From: Nitrospinaceae bacterium
GTDB lineage: Bacteria > UBA8248
Reading direction: 5' to 3'
Length of the DNA stretch: 64,000 nt
Assembly (NCBI GenBank): GCA_018669005.1
Contig: JABJAL010000011.1
Span: 1-64,000, forward strand
The notes under the pieces are model-generated. The model saw nothing but the letters and a program-made list of their open reading frames with translations. It had not been told where the DNA came from and searched no databases. Position 1 is the first letter of the stretch. Each line of letters opens with the position of its first letter. Below are positions 1 to 8,406 of the stretch, one piece after another. The translations under genes and the position numbers were made by a program.

Positions 1-762
1 GAGGAGGCGGTGGCGGCCGAGGCGGATCAAATTCTGCCATTTTCCATCGATGAGGCACGCCTGAGAAGTCAAAAAATTAGAAAGGTCGAGGTGGACGGTG
101 AGACGATGGACGAATATCTAATCATCGCCGTAAGGAAAAAAGCGATTGCCGACACGATCGATCTCTTCAAGCATCTGAAATTTGAGCCCATGCTCGTTGA
201 TTTGAATTTTCTTGCCATTGAAAGTGCTTATGCTCTTTCGGGGATGGATGAGGACGGTGAGCCCACAGCTCTTGTAGATATCGGTGCCTCTGAAACGATG
301 ATTCATATTGTTCAGGGGAGCCGTACTCTGATGACTCGCTATGTGCCTTTGGGTGGTGCATCTGTTACGCAAAAAATAGGTGAAAATTTAAAAGTAAATA
401 GGCTTGAAGCCGAGGGAATTAAAACGGGCTCAAAACCATCTCCGAGCCCTCGGGCGGTGGCCGACGCGATTCGCTCTGAGGTCGAACGTCTTGCGCGTGA
501 ACTTGGTCGAACCTATCAGATGCATGCTCAAGCATATCCAGAGTTTCAGGTTCGGCGGATGGTGCTGAGTGGTGGTGGGGTTCACCTTGACGGACTGCCA
601 GGCTATTTGGCTGCTTCTCTCGATATTCCCGTCGAACTAATCGAGCCTTTTCGAAAGGTGGATGTGCCCTCCAATTCATTTGATCCTGATTTCGTTGACT
701 TGCTGTCACCCATCGCCGCTGTTGGGGCGGGGTTGGCTTGGCGTGCTATGGCTGCGGCATGA
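1..762 (+). CDS. pilM: Type IV pilus assembly protein PilM, 5'-truncated by the window
   Basis: The reading frame is open from base 1, so the start lies upstream; 253 codons remain. PilM is an actin-like cytoplasmic ATPase-fold protein that binds the PilN N-terminus and links the inner-membrane alignment complex to the pilus motors. The opening residues (ILPFSIDEARL) match the family segment that usually reads near QYIPF. An ALVDIGASETMIHIV stretch resembles a phosphate-binding strand of the actin/FtsA fold, and VLSGGGVHLDGLPGYLA resembles the second. The C-terminal LSPIAAVGAGLAWRAM is also PilM-like. The stop overlaps the aroB start as ATGA. The usual downstream pilN, pilO, pilP and pilQ are absent here; if present they must lie elsewhere. 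Family assignment is fairly secure. Confidence 0.85.
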   Translation, partial: EEAVAAEADQILPFSIDEARLRSQKIRKVEVDGETMDEYLIIAVRKKAIADTIDLFKHLKFEPMLVDLNFLAIESAYALSGMDEDGEPTALVDIGASETMIHIVQGSRTLMTRYVPLGGASVTQKIGENLKVNRLEAEGIKTGSKPSPSPRAVADAIRSEVERLARELGRTYQMHAQAYPEFQVRRMVLSGGGVHLDGLPGYLAASLDIPVELIEPFRKVDVPSNSFDPDFVDLLSPIAAVGAGLAWRAMAAA

Positions 763-1850
763 AAAACGTACGGGTAAATTTTGGGGATCGCAGCTATACG
801 ATCACAATCGGTCGCGGTGCGCTCAATAATCTGGGAAGTGCAGCAAAAAAATATTTTCCAGGTGGTCGCGCGCTAGTTGTCACAGATAAAAATGTGGGCC
901 CTTTGCTGGGTGAGAGGGTGCTTGAATCGCTCAAGCAAGCCGGATGCGATGCCGCACTTTATGCTGTGCCTCCGGGTGAGCGGAGTAAGTCGCTTGTCCA
1001 ACTGTCGAAAATATTTGACCGGCTCGCTGCACTGAAAATTGAGAGGGGCTGCGGTGTTGTTGCTCTGGGGGGCGGGGTGGTTGGCGACCTCGCCGGTTTC
1101 GCGGCGGCAACATATCTCAGGGGGCTGCCATATATCCAGGTTCCAACGACGCTGCTGGCCCAGGTGGATAGTGCCGTTGGTGGGAAAACCGCCGTTGACC
1201 ACAAGGCGGGGAAAAATCTTATTGGTGCGTTTTATCAGCCGGCTGCTGTGTTCGCAGAATTGGGTGCCTTCAGGTCACTCCCCGAGCGACACTATCGCGC
1301 AGGCCTTGCCGAGGTCGTTAAGCATGCTGCGATAGGTGATCCTCGGCTCTTTAGTTTTCTTGAGAAAAATGCCGCTCGGGTGCTCAGGCGCGAGGTGGCG
1401 GTGATGGCGCATGTTGTGGCCGTGAATTGCCGCCTCAAGGCACGCGTTGTCGAGGCCGACGAGCGTGAGTCGGGCCTCCGTGAAACCTTGAATTTTGGTC
1501 ACACCCTTGGCCATGCCGTTGAGTTGATGGCTGGCTACTCGGACAGTCTTTTTCATGGAGAGGCCGTGGCCATTGGAATGTCGGCGGCGGTGCGGCTGTC
1601 CTTGGCCGCCGGGCGTTGTCGTGAAGATGATGTTGAGCGCCTGATAGCTCTCATTGAGCGTTTTGGGCTACCCACGGGCATGAAAAAGCCCCCCGAGACG
1701 CGGGTGCTTAGGGCTGCCTTGGCCCGTGATAAGAAAACAAGGAAAGGTCTTCCAAAGTTCGTTCTCATGGATAAAATTGGTGGTGTGAGCACGGGACAAG
1801 AGGTTCCGGCCTCTCGGTGGCGGGCGGCGCTGGCGCTTGCTCGGCGGTAA
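759..1850 (+). CDS. aroB: 3-dehydroquinate synthase
   Basis: AroB converts DAHP to 3-dehydroquinate, step two of the shikimate pathway, using NAD+ and a divalent metal. The product is 363 residues counted from the ATG at 759, a normal family length. A TTG 21 nt upstream is also in frame, but the ATG forms an ATGA overlap with the pilM stop and gives the expected short N-terminus. The glycine-rich NAD-binding segment GGGVVGDLAGF is near residue 104. PTTLLAQVDSAVGGKTAV follows. Metal ligands appear as Glu185 (GLAEVVKH), His248 (NFGHTLGHAVE) and His266 (FHGEAVAIGM). The next enzyme in the pathway, aroQ, lies about 0.1 kb downstream. Confidence 0.97.
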   Translation: MKNVRVNFGDRSYTITIGRGALNNLGSAAKKYFPGGRALVVTDKNVGPLLGERVLESLKQAGCDAALYAVPPGERSKSLVQLSKIFDRLAALKIERGCGVVALGGGVVGDLAGFAAATYLRGLPYIQVPTTLLAQVDSAVGGKTAVDHKAGKNLIGAFYQPAAVFAELGAFRSLPERHYRAGLAEVVKHAAIGDPRLFSFLEKNAARVLRREVAVMAHVVAVNCRLKARVVEADERESGLRETLNFGHTLGHAVELMAGYSDSLFHGEAVAIGMSAAVRLSLAAGRCREDDVERLIALIERFGLPTGMKKPPETRVLRAALARDKKTRKGLPKFVLMDKIGGVSTGQEVPASRWRAALALARR

Positions 1851-1967
1851 TTCCATCGTCCCCGGTGGCTGCATTCCTGGCCCCCGCTCTCTCGTTGACG
1901 ATTCGGCCACCACTGGCCTACCATCCCCATTCTTAAGGTCGATTCTTGCTATATGGAAGGTGACGAG

Positions 1968-2468
1968 TTGCGAATTTTATTGTTGAACGGCGCGAATTTG
2001 AATCTCCTGGGAACAAGGGAGCCCGAAATTTACGGCGATACAACGCTAGCTGATCTTGAAGCCTCGCTCGCGGTTGTTGCACGCGCCGAAGGGGTGGAAC
2101 TTGATTGTTTCCAGTCTAATGTCGAGGGTGAATTAGTGGACGCACTCCAGCGCGCCGGGGGCGCATTGGCCCCTGAGCAGGGGAAGCCTCCCGCTGGACG
2201 GTGCGCTGCATGCATTTTTAATCCGGGTGGATATACCCATACGAGTGTTGTGCTTAGGGACGCCATCGGTGGCCTCGACCTTCCTGTTTACGAGGTGCAC
2301 ATCTCGAACGTACTCACCCGCGAGGAATTTCGTCATCTTTCGATGATCGGCCCCGTATCGGCGGGCTCGTTCATTGGACTTGGCAACTATGGTTATCTCT
2401 CGGCACTACGAGCGGCTATCGACAAAAATGTAAAGGGAGAAGAGTTTCCACCGAGCGAGGCGAGATGA
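1968..2468 (+). CDS. aroQ: Type II 3-dehydroquinate dehydratase
   Basis: AroQ dehydrates 3-dehydroquinate to 3-dehydroshikimate and works as a dodecamer. I place the start at TTG 1968, preceded by GAAGGTGACGAG, which gives the family-like N-terminus M-RILLLNGANLNLLG. An ATG at 1953 is in frame but has no ribosome-binding site. Catalytic residues are visible: Arg17 and Tyr22 in GTREPEIYG and His111 in YEVHISN. The motif usually read as NPAAYTHTS is NPGGYTHTS here. Residues of about 64-80 (GGALAPEQGKPPAGRCA) form an insertion that most family members lack, making the protein about 166 residues long. The stop overlaps the next start as ATGA. Confidence 0.95.
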   Translation: MRILLLNGANLNLLGTREPEIYGDTTLADLEASLAVVARAEGVELDCFQSNVEGELVDALQRAGGALAPEQGKPPAGRCAACIFNPGGYTHTSVVLRDAIGGLDLPVYEVHISNVLTREEFRHLSMIGPVSAGSFIGLGNYGYLSALRAAIDKNVKGEEFPPSEAR

Positions 2469-3535
2469 GCGAGCGTCTTAAGGCCCTACGGCGAAAAATG
2501 CGGAGGGAGGGCGTCTCAGCTCTTGCGGTGACTGATCTTCGGAATCTCCGCTATCTGACAGGCTTTACTGGAACTGCCGGTGGATGTTTCGTGACAGAGC
2601 GCTCGGCGGTGTTTATCACCGATTTCAGATACCGCTCCCAGGTTTCCCGCCAGGTAGATAAGGCATTTAAATTTTCTGAGCATAATCACCCGATCATTGG
2701 AATTGCTGCCGAGGCGAAAAAGAGCAGGGTGAAAACCCTTGGGTTTGAGGAATCGGCTCTTACCTACAATTTATATAGCCGGCTCAAGAAAGAGGTTCGA
2801 GGCGTTCGGCTAGTGCCTGTCCAAGGTCTTGTGGAGGGGTTGAGGCTCCTGAAAGATAAAAAAGAAGTGCGTCTCCTCCGTCGGGGAGCGAAGCTGAATA
2901 AAGAGGCGCTCTCGGAGGCTGCGTTGATGATGGGCCCCGGCGTTACAGAACTAGAAGTCTCTCTAGCGCTCGAGGTGGCTATGCGAGAGCGAGGGGCTAG
3001 TGGTCCGGCCTTTGATTTTATCGTGGCCTCGGGGACGCGGGGGGCGCTTCCGCACGGGGTCGCCTCGAGCCGATCTTTGCGTCGAGGAGATTTGATTACT
3101 ATAGACTACGGGGCCGTGGTGGAAGGCTACCACGCGGATACAACCCGAGTTTTTTCGCTTGGAGAACCATCGAAGAAAGCCCAGAGAATCTACGATATTG
3201 TTCTCAAGGCGCAAATGGCGGCGGTGGATACCGTTGGTCCGAATGTGAAATGCGGTGATGTGGATGAGGCTGCTAGGCGCGTAATTCGGGAAGAGGGTTT
3301 TGGTAAGTTTTTTGGGCACGGTACGGGACACGGAGTGGGGCTGGACATTCATGAGGGCCCTCGTCTTGGGCCGGGTGTCGAGGAGCGCCTCAAGCCGGGT
3401 ATGATGGTTACAATTGAGCCGGGCATCTATCTGCCGGGCTGGAGCGGCGTTCGCATCGAGGATATGGTGCTTGTCACGGAGAGGGGCAAGGAAGTTCTTA
3501 CAAGAGCCATTACAAAGGACCTGGTTGTTTTATAG
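2465..3535 (+). CDS. Xaa-Pro aminopeptidase (M24 family)
   Basis: This is a cytoplasmic metallopeptidase that removes N-terminal residues from X-Pro peptides. It is 356 residues long: an N-terminal creatinase-type domain (about 1-125) followed by a pita-bread catalytic domain. The five dinuclear-metal ligands are visible as Asp214 and Asp225 (DYGAVVEGYHADTT), His289 (GHGTGHGVGLDIHEG), Glu318 (TIEPGIY) and Glu332 (VRIEDM). The gene begins inside the aroQ stop (ATGA), so the two are translationally coupled. The order aroQ, M24 peptidase, efp occurs in many bacteria and has no clear metabolic explanation. Whether it acts as PepP (X-Pro-Y) or PepQ (dipeptides) cannot be told from sequence. Confidence 0.92.
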   Translation: MSERLKALRRKMRREGVSALAVTDLRNLRYLTGFTGTAGGCFVTERSAVFITDFRYRSQVSRQVDKAFKFSEHNHPIIGIAAEAKKSRVKTLGFEESALTYNLYSRLKKEVRGVRLVPVQGLVEGLRLLKDKKEVRLLRRGAKLNKEALSEAALMMGPGVTELEVSLALEVAMRERGASGPAFDFIVASGTRGALPHGVASSRSLRRGDLITIDYGAVVEGYHADTTRVFSLGEPSKKAQRIYDIVLKAQMAAVDTVGPNVKCGDVDEAARRVIREEGFGKFFGHGTGHGVGLDIHEGPRLGPGVEERLKPGMMVTIEPGIYLPGWSGVRIEDMVLVTERGKEVLTRAITKDLVVL

Positions 3536-3547
3536 CGTATTATACGC
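3535..3547. promoter_or_regulatory. Perfect 13-bp inverted repeat ahead of efp
   Basis: GCGTAT-T-ATACGC is a perfect palindrome that starts at the end of the peptidase stop codon and ends just before the efp ribosome-binding site (AAGGAG at 3548-3553). It could be an operator or a small hairpin that affects efp translation. Function is inference only. Confidence 0.3.
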
Positions 3548-3564
3548 AAGGAGATTGATGGCTT

Positions 3565-4131
3565 ATGCCTTCGACAAGCGATTTTAGAAACGGTCTCAAA
3601 ATCGAGATGGATGGCACACCGTTTATCATGGTTGAATTTCAGCACGTCAAACCGGGCAAGGGGGGTGCCTTTGTTCGAACGAAGCTCAAGAACCTCAGGT
3701 CAGGACGCGTCATCGAGAAAACTTTTCGCTCCGGCGAGTCGGTGGAAGCCGCCGATATCGACCAAAAAGAGATGCAATACCTCTACCGGGACGGAGACAT
3801 GTTTGTTTTCATGGACACCTCGGACTACGACCAAACCTCTCTTACAAAAGAAAGTATTGGTGAGGGCGTCAAATGGCTCAAGGAAGAGTCGGTTTGTGAC
3901 ATCATGTTTTATAAAGGTGACGCAATTTCGGTCGATCTCCCAACATTTGTCGAGTTGGCTATTGCAGTAGCTGAGCCCGGCCTGAAAGGTGACACGGCGG
4001 CCGGGGCCACGAAACCTGCTGAACTAGAGACGGGCGCTACGGTGAACGTCCCGCTATTTCTGAACGAGGGCGATATTCTCAAGATCGACACCCGAACAGG
4101 AGAGTATATCGAACGGGTAAAATCGTCCTGA
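3565..4131 (+). CDS. efp: Elongation factor P
   Basis: EF-P binds between the ribosomal P and E sites and relieves stalling at polyproline stretches. The 188-residue length is typical, with an N-terminal KOW-like domain and two OB domains. The tip residue that is modified in E. coli (Lys34) corresponds to Lys32 here, in VKPGKGGAF, so a lysine-type EF-P is present rather than the arginine/rhamnose type. No modification enzyme (EpmA, EpmB, YmfI or EarP) is encoded in this window. AAGGAG sits 11 nt before the ATG. The gene follows the M24 peptidase after 29 nt and is probably the last gene of the aro cluster. Confidence 0.97.
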   Translation: MPSTSDFRNGLKIEMDGTPFIMVEFQHVKPGKGGAFVRTKLKNLRSGRVIEKTFRSGESVEAADIDQKEMQYLYRDGDMFVFMDTSDYDQTSLTKESIGEGVKWLKEESVCDIMFYKGDAISVDLPTFVELAIAVAEPGLKGDTAAGATKPAELETGATVNVPLFLNEGDILKIDTRTGEYIERVKSS

Positions 4132-4169
4132 GTGGCCATGGTTGCCATCTCGGGGGAACTGGTTTTTTC

Positions 4170-4197
4170 TTGCCTTCGTTGAAACGCATGTTATTAT
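4170..4197 (+). promoter_or_regulatory. Candidate sigma-70 promoter for the liv operon
   Basis: TTGCCT at 4170-4175 and TATTAT at 4192-4197 are separated by 16 bp. The pair lies in the roughly 200-bp gap between efp and livK, about 130 bp before the livK start. The match is reasonable but not tested. The rest of the gap shows no gene. Confidence 0.35.
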
Positions 4198-4327
4198 TTT
4201 GATATTCCTGGGCAGATAATGTTTCTGCCTGATTGTAGAATCTTAATGCAATTCACGGGTGTTGGCCGGATTTAGCCTATTCCGATTCGAAGCCGGTCTT
4301 AAAAAATGGATTGAATGGAGGTCATAA

Positions 4328-5458
4328 ATGTACCGGACGATAATTCGCATAGTTGTTTCCATGGTGTTTATGGCACTCCTGGCCCTTCCCTCGGGAGCGG
4401 GAGCTGCGGTGATAAAGATTGGTGTAGCTGGTCCGCTCACTGGAGATCAGGCTGCATTCGGGGAGATGTTGAAAAACGGGGCGCTCCTCGCCGTATCGGA
4501 GTGGAACAATAAGGGCGGGGTATCGGTCGGCGGCAAGAAAATGAAGGTGGAAATTCTCTGGGGTGATGACAGGCACGACCCCCGTGAAGGTGTTTCCATA
4601 GCGCATAAGTTTGTGAACTCTGGCGTGGTGGGTGTAGTCGGCCATTTCAACAGTTCTGTCTCCATCCCCGCCTCGACGGTATATGCCGAGTCCGGTGTTG
4701 TTCAGATTACCCCCGCATCGACGAACCCCAAGCTGACCGAGCAAAATTTCAATACCGTGTTCCGTGTTTGTGGGCGGGACGATCAGCAAGGAGAGGTGGC
4801 CGCCGCTTTCATCGTGGGCAAACTCAAAAAAACACGAGTGGCCATTCTCCACGATAAGACGACCTATGGGCAGGGTCTTGCAAACGAGACAAAACGTTTT
4901 CTTGAGGCCAAGGGAGTCAAGCCGGTTTTCTACAGCGGAATTATTCAGGGCGACAAAGATTTCTCGCCCGTGCTCACAGCGATGAAACAGAAAAATCCCG
5001 AAGTCGTTTTCTTCGGAGGTATTCACCCCGAGGCTATTCTTTTGGTCAAGCAGATGCGCGAGCACCTTGGCATTAAGGCTGATTTCGTCTCGGGAGACGG
5101 TGTGTTTGTCGATGAGTTCTACAAGATTGCCGGAAAATCCGCCGAGGGCAGTTATCTCACCTTCACGCCCGATCAGGCCAAGATTCCCGCCGCTAAAGGT
5201 ATTATCAAAAAACACCGTGAGCGATTCGGAAAAGAGGTCGGCGCCTACACGATATACAGCTACGTGGCGGCCAACATGATTCTCTCCTCTATCGCCGAGA
5301 CGGGTTCAACCAAGGGCGCGAAGATGGCGAAGTACATGCGGAGCAAGGTGTGGAGTACGGCGCTGGGTAAGATTCAGTTCAACAAAAAGGGCGACGTGCT
5401 TGAGAGTCCATATGTCTTTTGGCAAGTGCGGGGGAGTAAGTTTGTACAGATCGATTAA
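4328..5458 (+). CDS. livK: Branched-chain amino acid ABC transporter, substrate-binding protein
   Basis: This is the periplasmic receptor of the adjacent HAAT-type (LivHMGF) importer. It has 376 residues with a Sec signal peptide at about 1-26 (hydrophobic core IIRIVVSMVFMALLALP, then AGA-A). There is no lipobox, as expected for a soluble periplasmic protein. Mature sequence begins VIKIGVAGPLTGDQAAFGE, the classic start of the LivJ/LivK fold, and continues with a two-lobed type I periplasmic-binding domain. GGAGG lies 6 nt before the ATG. A terminator-like hairpin separates it from livH, which would let the receptor be made in excess over the membrane parts. The ligand may be Leu/Ile/Val or another amino acid or amide; it cannot be fixed from sequence. 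Confidence 0.93.
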   Translation: MYRTIIRIVVSMVFMALLALPSGAGAAVIKIGVAGPLTGDQAAFGEMLKNGALLAVSEWNNKGGVSVGGKKMKVEILWGDDRHDPREGVSIAHKFVNSGVVGVVGHFNSSVSIPASTVYAESGVVQITPASTNPKLTEQNFNTVFRVCGRDDQQGEVAAAFIVGKLKKTRVAILHDKTTYGQGLANETKRFLEAKGVKPVFYSGIIQGDKDFSPVLTAMKQKNPEVVFFGGIHPEAILLVKQMREHLGIKADFVSGDGVFVDEFYKIAGKSAEGSYLTFTPDQAKIPAAKGIIKKHRERFGKEVGAYTIYSYVAANMILSSIAETGSTKGAKMAKYMRSKVWSTALGKIQFNKKGDVLESPYVFWQVRGSKFVQID

Positions 5459-5485
5459 GAAGGCACGAGGTATGAATTCATAAAC

Positions 5486-5517
5486 AAAAAGGGGAGACTG
5501 AAAAGTCTCCTTTTTTT
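5486..5517 (+). terminator. Intrinsic terminator or attenuator between livK and livH
   Basis: GGAGACT (5493-5499), loop GAAA, AGTCTCC (5504-5510) form a perfect 7-bp stem followed by seven T. A upstream of the stem can pair with the T tract, so it might work in both directions. Its place inside the operon suggests partial read-through from the receptor gene to the permease genes. Confidence 0.75.
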
Positions 5518-5539
5518 GTGACTTCAAGAAAGGTGCCGC

Positions 5540-6445
5540 ATGTTTACGCAGCAGCTTGTCAATGGCGTTGTCGTTGGTGCCGTCTACGCCTTGGTTGCGC
5601 TGGGCTATACGCTAGTCTACGGAATTCTCAAGCTCATTAATTTTGCCCACGGCGAAATCTACATGATTGGCGCCTACATTGGCATTGCGACTCTCTCCGT
5701 TCTAGGCTCGATGGGTATTACCCAATTTTCCGTCGCTCTTACCATTGTTCTCGTTTTTTTTATTCCTATGATTTATTGTGCCGCCTATGGCGTTACCATG
5801 GAGCGAGTCGCCTATCGGCCACTTCGAAACGCGCCTCGGCTCTCTCCACTTATTAGCGCCATTGGCATGAGTATTTTTCTTCAAAACTACGTTCAAGTTG
5901 CACAGGGGGCCCGGGACAAGGCGTTTCCCAACCTTCTTGCGCTGGGCGGTTTCGAGCTATGGGGCGCCTACATCAGCGGCCTGCAAATCTTTATTCTCTT
6001 GACGGCGTTAGGCATCATGGCCGCGTTACAGTTGTTCATCCAGAAAACGAAACTAGGTCGGGCCATGCGGGCGACCGCCCAGGACCGCACCATGGCCTCC
6101 CTCGTTGGTGTGGACGTTAATCGGGTCATCGCCGCCACCTTTGCCATCGGCTCGGCTCTTGCCGCCATCGCCGGGGTGATGGTGGGCATGTACTACGGTC
6201 TTGTTAATCACTACAGCGGTTTCATTACAGGGATGAAGGCATTCACGGCGGCTGTACTTGGCGGTATTGGCAGTGTGCCAGGGGCGCTTCTGGGTGGATT
6301 TTTACTCGCTATGCTTGAGAGCTTTTGGGCGGGCTATGTTTCGGCCATCTATAAAGATGTATTCGCCTTCGCCGTGCTGGTCGTCGTTCTCATCTTCCGG
6401 CCCGAGGGTCTTCTCGGCGCTTCGGAAAATACGGATAGGGGGTAG
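5540..6445 (+). CDS. livH: Branched-chain amino acid ABC transporter permease LivH
   Basis: LivH is one of two inner-membrane permease subunits of the importer. The 301 residues are almost entirely hydrophobic, with about eight membrane segments. Family hallmarks are the N-terminal QLVNGVVVGAVYALVALGY, then LVYGILKLINFAHGE, and the ATPase-coupling region RAMRATAQDRTMASLVGVD. A further conserved segment, GMKAFTAAVLGGIGSVPGA, follows. It starts 82 nt after livK, beyond the hairpin, and is followed by livM after only 6 nt. Assignment to the family is secure; substrate is inferred from the family alone. Confidence 0.95.
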   Translation: MFTQQLVNGVVVGAVYALVALGYTLVYGILKLINFAHGEIYMIGAYIGIATLSVLGSMGITQFSVALTIVLVFFIPMIYCAAYGVTMERVAYRPLRNAPRLSPLISAIGMSIFLQNYVQVAQGARDKAFPNLLALGGFELWGAYISGLQIFILLTALGIMAALQLFIQKTKLGRAMRATAQDRTMASLVGVDVNRVIAATFAIGSALAAIAGVMVGMYYGLVNHYSGFITGMKAFTAAVLGGIGSVPGALLGGFLLAMLESFWAGYVSAIYKDVFAFAVLVVVLIFRPEGLLGASENTDRG

Positions 6446-6451
6446 CGCGGC

Positions 6452-7636
6452 ATGCGTATGGCATCGGTTCCCCTTGTCGGTCTCTGGTTCGCTTTTCTGG
6501 CGCTTCCCCTTTCTGGGCCCCGGGGAGCCATTGGTATTGGAATTGCCTGTGCGATATGTGTCTTGATCGTACATATCTTGCGGGCCGCCTTGAAGGCAGG
6601 ACCCATAGCAGAGCGAGCCGCCCGTCTTCAAAGAGGGGCCGCACGATTTTGGGAGCGCTTCGAGGAGACGATACGCAACAAAAAATTCGCGCCTTTTTTC
6701 CTCCTCGGCCTTTTGCTGCTTCCATGGATGCTTGATCGATATTCAACGGATGTTCTTGTCGTCACGGGTATTTACGTTATGCTCGCCCTCGGGCTTAACG
6801 TTGTCGTGGGTTTTGCCGGTTTGCTCGACTTGGGTTATGTCGCTTTTTATGCTGTGGGTGCATATACATATGCACTCTTGAACGCATGGATTGGATTGTC
6901 TTTTTGGCCTGCACTTTTTGCGGGCGGTGCCCTGTCAATGATTTTTGGAATTCTTCTCGGCATACCGGTGCTTCGGCTCAGAGGCGATTACCTTGCCATC
7001 GTGACGCTCGGTTTTGGCGAAATCATCCGTCTCGTACTCAACAACTGGGACGGCTTGACCAATGGGCCGAACGGCATCCTCAATATAGGTCGCCCCTTCA
7101 TTGGGACTCATAAACTTTATCAACCGATGCATTTTTTCTACCTCGTTGTTGTGCTCTGCTTTATTACGTTGTTCGTCGTTGGTCGTCTGAACCGTAGCCG
7201 CCTTGGCCGTGCCTGGGCGGCCCTTCGTGAAGATGAGACGGCGGCCGAGTGCATGGGCATTAACATTACCTATACCAAGCTGACCGCCTTCGCCTTTGGT
7301 GCCACTTGGGCAGGTGTGGCGGGAGTCGTGTTCGCCGCCAAGCAGACATTCGTATCGCCCGAGAGTTTTAATTTCTTCGAATCGGTGATTATCCTCTGCA
7401 TGGTGGTGCTCGGCGGTATGGGCAGTATTCCGGGCGTCATACTCGGGGCGCTGGTGCTCACGGTGCTGCCCGAGGCGCTACGCGATTTGACCCTCTATCG
7501 CCCTATGATTCTCGGTGGGTCAATGGTTCTCATGATGGTTCTTCGGCCCCAGGGATTTATCAAGATGAGTGGCCAGCGTCTTTCTGTTGATAAGGCCCGG
7601 CTACCCGATGCGGCTCGCGAGGAGGGTGGCGCATGA
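6452..7636 (+). CDS. livM: Branched-chain amino acid ABC transporter permease LivM
   Basis: LivM is the second permease subunit and pairs with LivH. It has 394 residues. The core begins near residue 90 (MLDRYSTDVLVVTGIYVMLALGLN) and shows the conserved GFAGLLDLGYVAFYAVGAYTY and LRLRGDYLAIVTLGFGEIIR segments, the latter being the EAA-like coupling loop. Ahead of the core lie about 85 residues with two predicted membrane segments and a basic stretch between them (RAARLQRGAARFWERFEE); similar long N-termini occur in some LivM proteins. The gene overlaps livG as ATGA. Function is secure at family level. Confidence 0.94.
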   Translation: MRMASVPLVGLWFAFLALPLSGPRGAIGIGIACAICVLIVHILRAALKAGPIAERAARLQRGAARFWERFEETIRNKKFAPFFLLGLLLLPWMLDRYSTDVLVVTGIYVMLALGLNVVVGFAGLLDLGYVAFYAVGAYTYALLNAWIGLSFWPALFAGGALSMIFGILLGIPVLRLRGDYLAIVTLGFGEIIRLVLNNWDGLTNGPNGILNIGRPFIGTHKLYQPMHFFYLVVVLCFITLFVVGRLNRSRLGRAWAALREDETAAECMGINITYTKLTAFAFGATWAGVAGVVFAAKQTFVSPESFNFFESVIILCMVVLGGMGSIPGVILGALVLTVLPEALRDLTLYRPMILGGSMVLMMVLRPQGFIKMSGQRLSVDKARLPDAAREEGGA

Positions 7637-8406
7637 GCGGCGTACGGCTTTTGGAATGCGCTGGGCTCACTAAGCGCTTCGGGGGTGTGATGGCGCTCGA
7701 ATCTCTTGATTTTGAAGTGAACGAAGGCGAAATTTTGAGTCTAATCGGACCAAATGGCGCAGGAAAAACAACCGCTTTTAACGTGATCACAGGCATGTCT
7801 CCCCCAACCGAAGGGGATGTCCGACTGCACGGCGAAAGTCTCGTCGGCCTTAAACCGGATGCTGTTGTGCGGTGCGGTATCACGCGGACCTTTCAAAACA
7901 TCCGGTTGTTCCGCGGAATGAGCGTTATGGAAAATGTGCTGGTAGGTCGGCACAGCAAGTTGAAAACGGGGCCTGTTGGCGCCGTTCTGAGGACTCCTGG
8001 CGCTATTGAGGAAGAGCGATCAGCTGTTGAATTTGCTTTGGCGCTTTTGTCTTTTGCAGGCATCGCGTCTCACGCCACAGATCGTGCCGGAGCGCTTTCC
8101 TATGGGGACCAGCGTCGTCTCGAAATCGCCCGGGCCTTGGCGAGCGAGCCCCAGCTTATTCTTCTCGATGAGCCCGCCGCCGGGATGAATCCCCGTGAGA
8201 AGAGCGAACTGAACGAATTGATGCTCGCCATCAGAGCGCGCGGGGTGACTGTGCTTTTAATAGAGCATGATATGAAGGTCGTCATGGGCATCTCGGACCG
8301 CATCGTCGTCATCGATCATGGCGAAAAGATTTTCCAAGGGGATCCGGCAGACGTTAGGCGGGACCCCAGGGTTCTCGAAGCTTATCTGGGGGCTTCGTAT
8401 GCTTGA
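7633..8406 (+). CDS. livG: Branched-chain amino acid ABC transporter ATP-binding protein LivG
   Basis: LivG is one of two cytoplasmic ATPases that drive the importer. The 257 residues contain Walker A (GPNGAGKTT), the signature LSYGDQRRLEIARAL, Walker B (LILLDEPAAGMNP) and a switch histidine in LLIEHDMKVVMGISD. ITRTFQNIRLFRGMSVMENVLVG is the typical LivG Q-loop region. It begins inside the livM stop (ATGA), and its own stop overlaps the livF start by 8 nt. Confidence 0.96.
   Translation: MSGVRLLECAGLTKRFGGVMALESLDFEVNEGEILSLIGPNGAGKTTAFNVITGMSPPTEGDVRLHGESLVGLKPDAVVRCGITRTFQNIRLFRGMSVMENVLVGRHSKLKTGPVGAVLRTPGAIEEERSAVEFALALLSFAGIASHATDRAGALSYGDQRRLEIARALASEPQLILLDEPAAGMNPREKSELNELMLAIRARGVTVLLIEHDMKVVMGISDRIVVIDHGEKIFQGDPADVRRDPRVLEAYLGASYA

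Noticed and set aside
4322-5215. 297-codon open frame on the minus strand opposite livK
   Set aside because: It is antisense to a clear substrate-binding protein and shows no recognisable domain.
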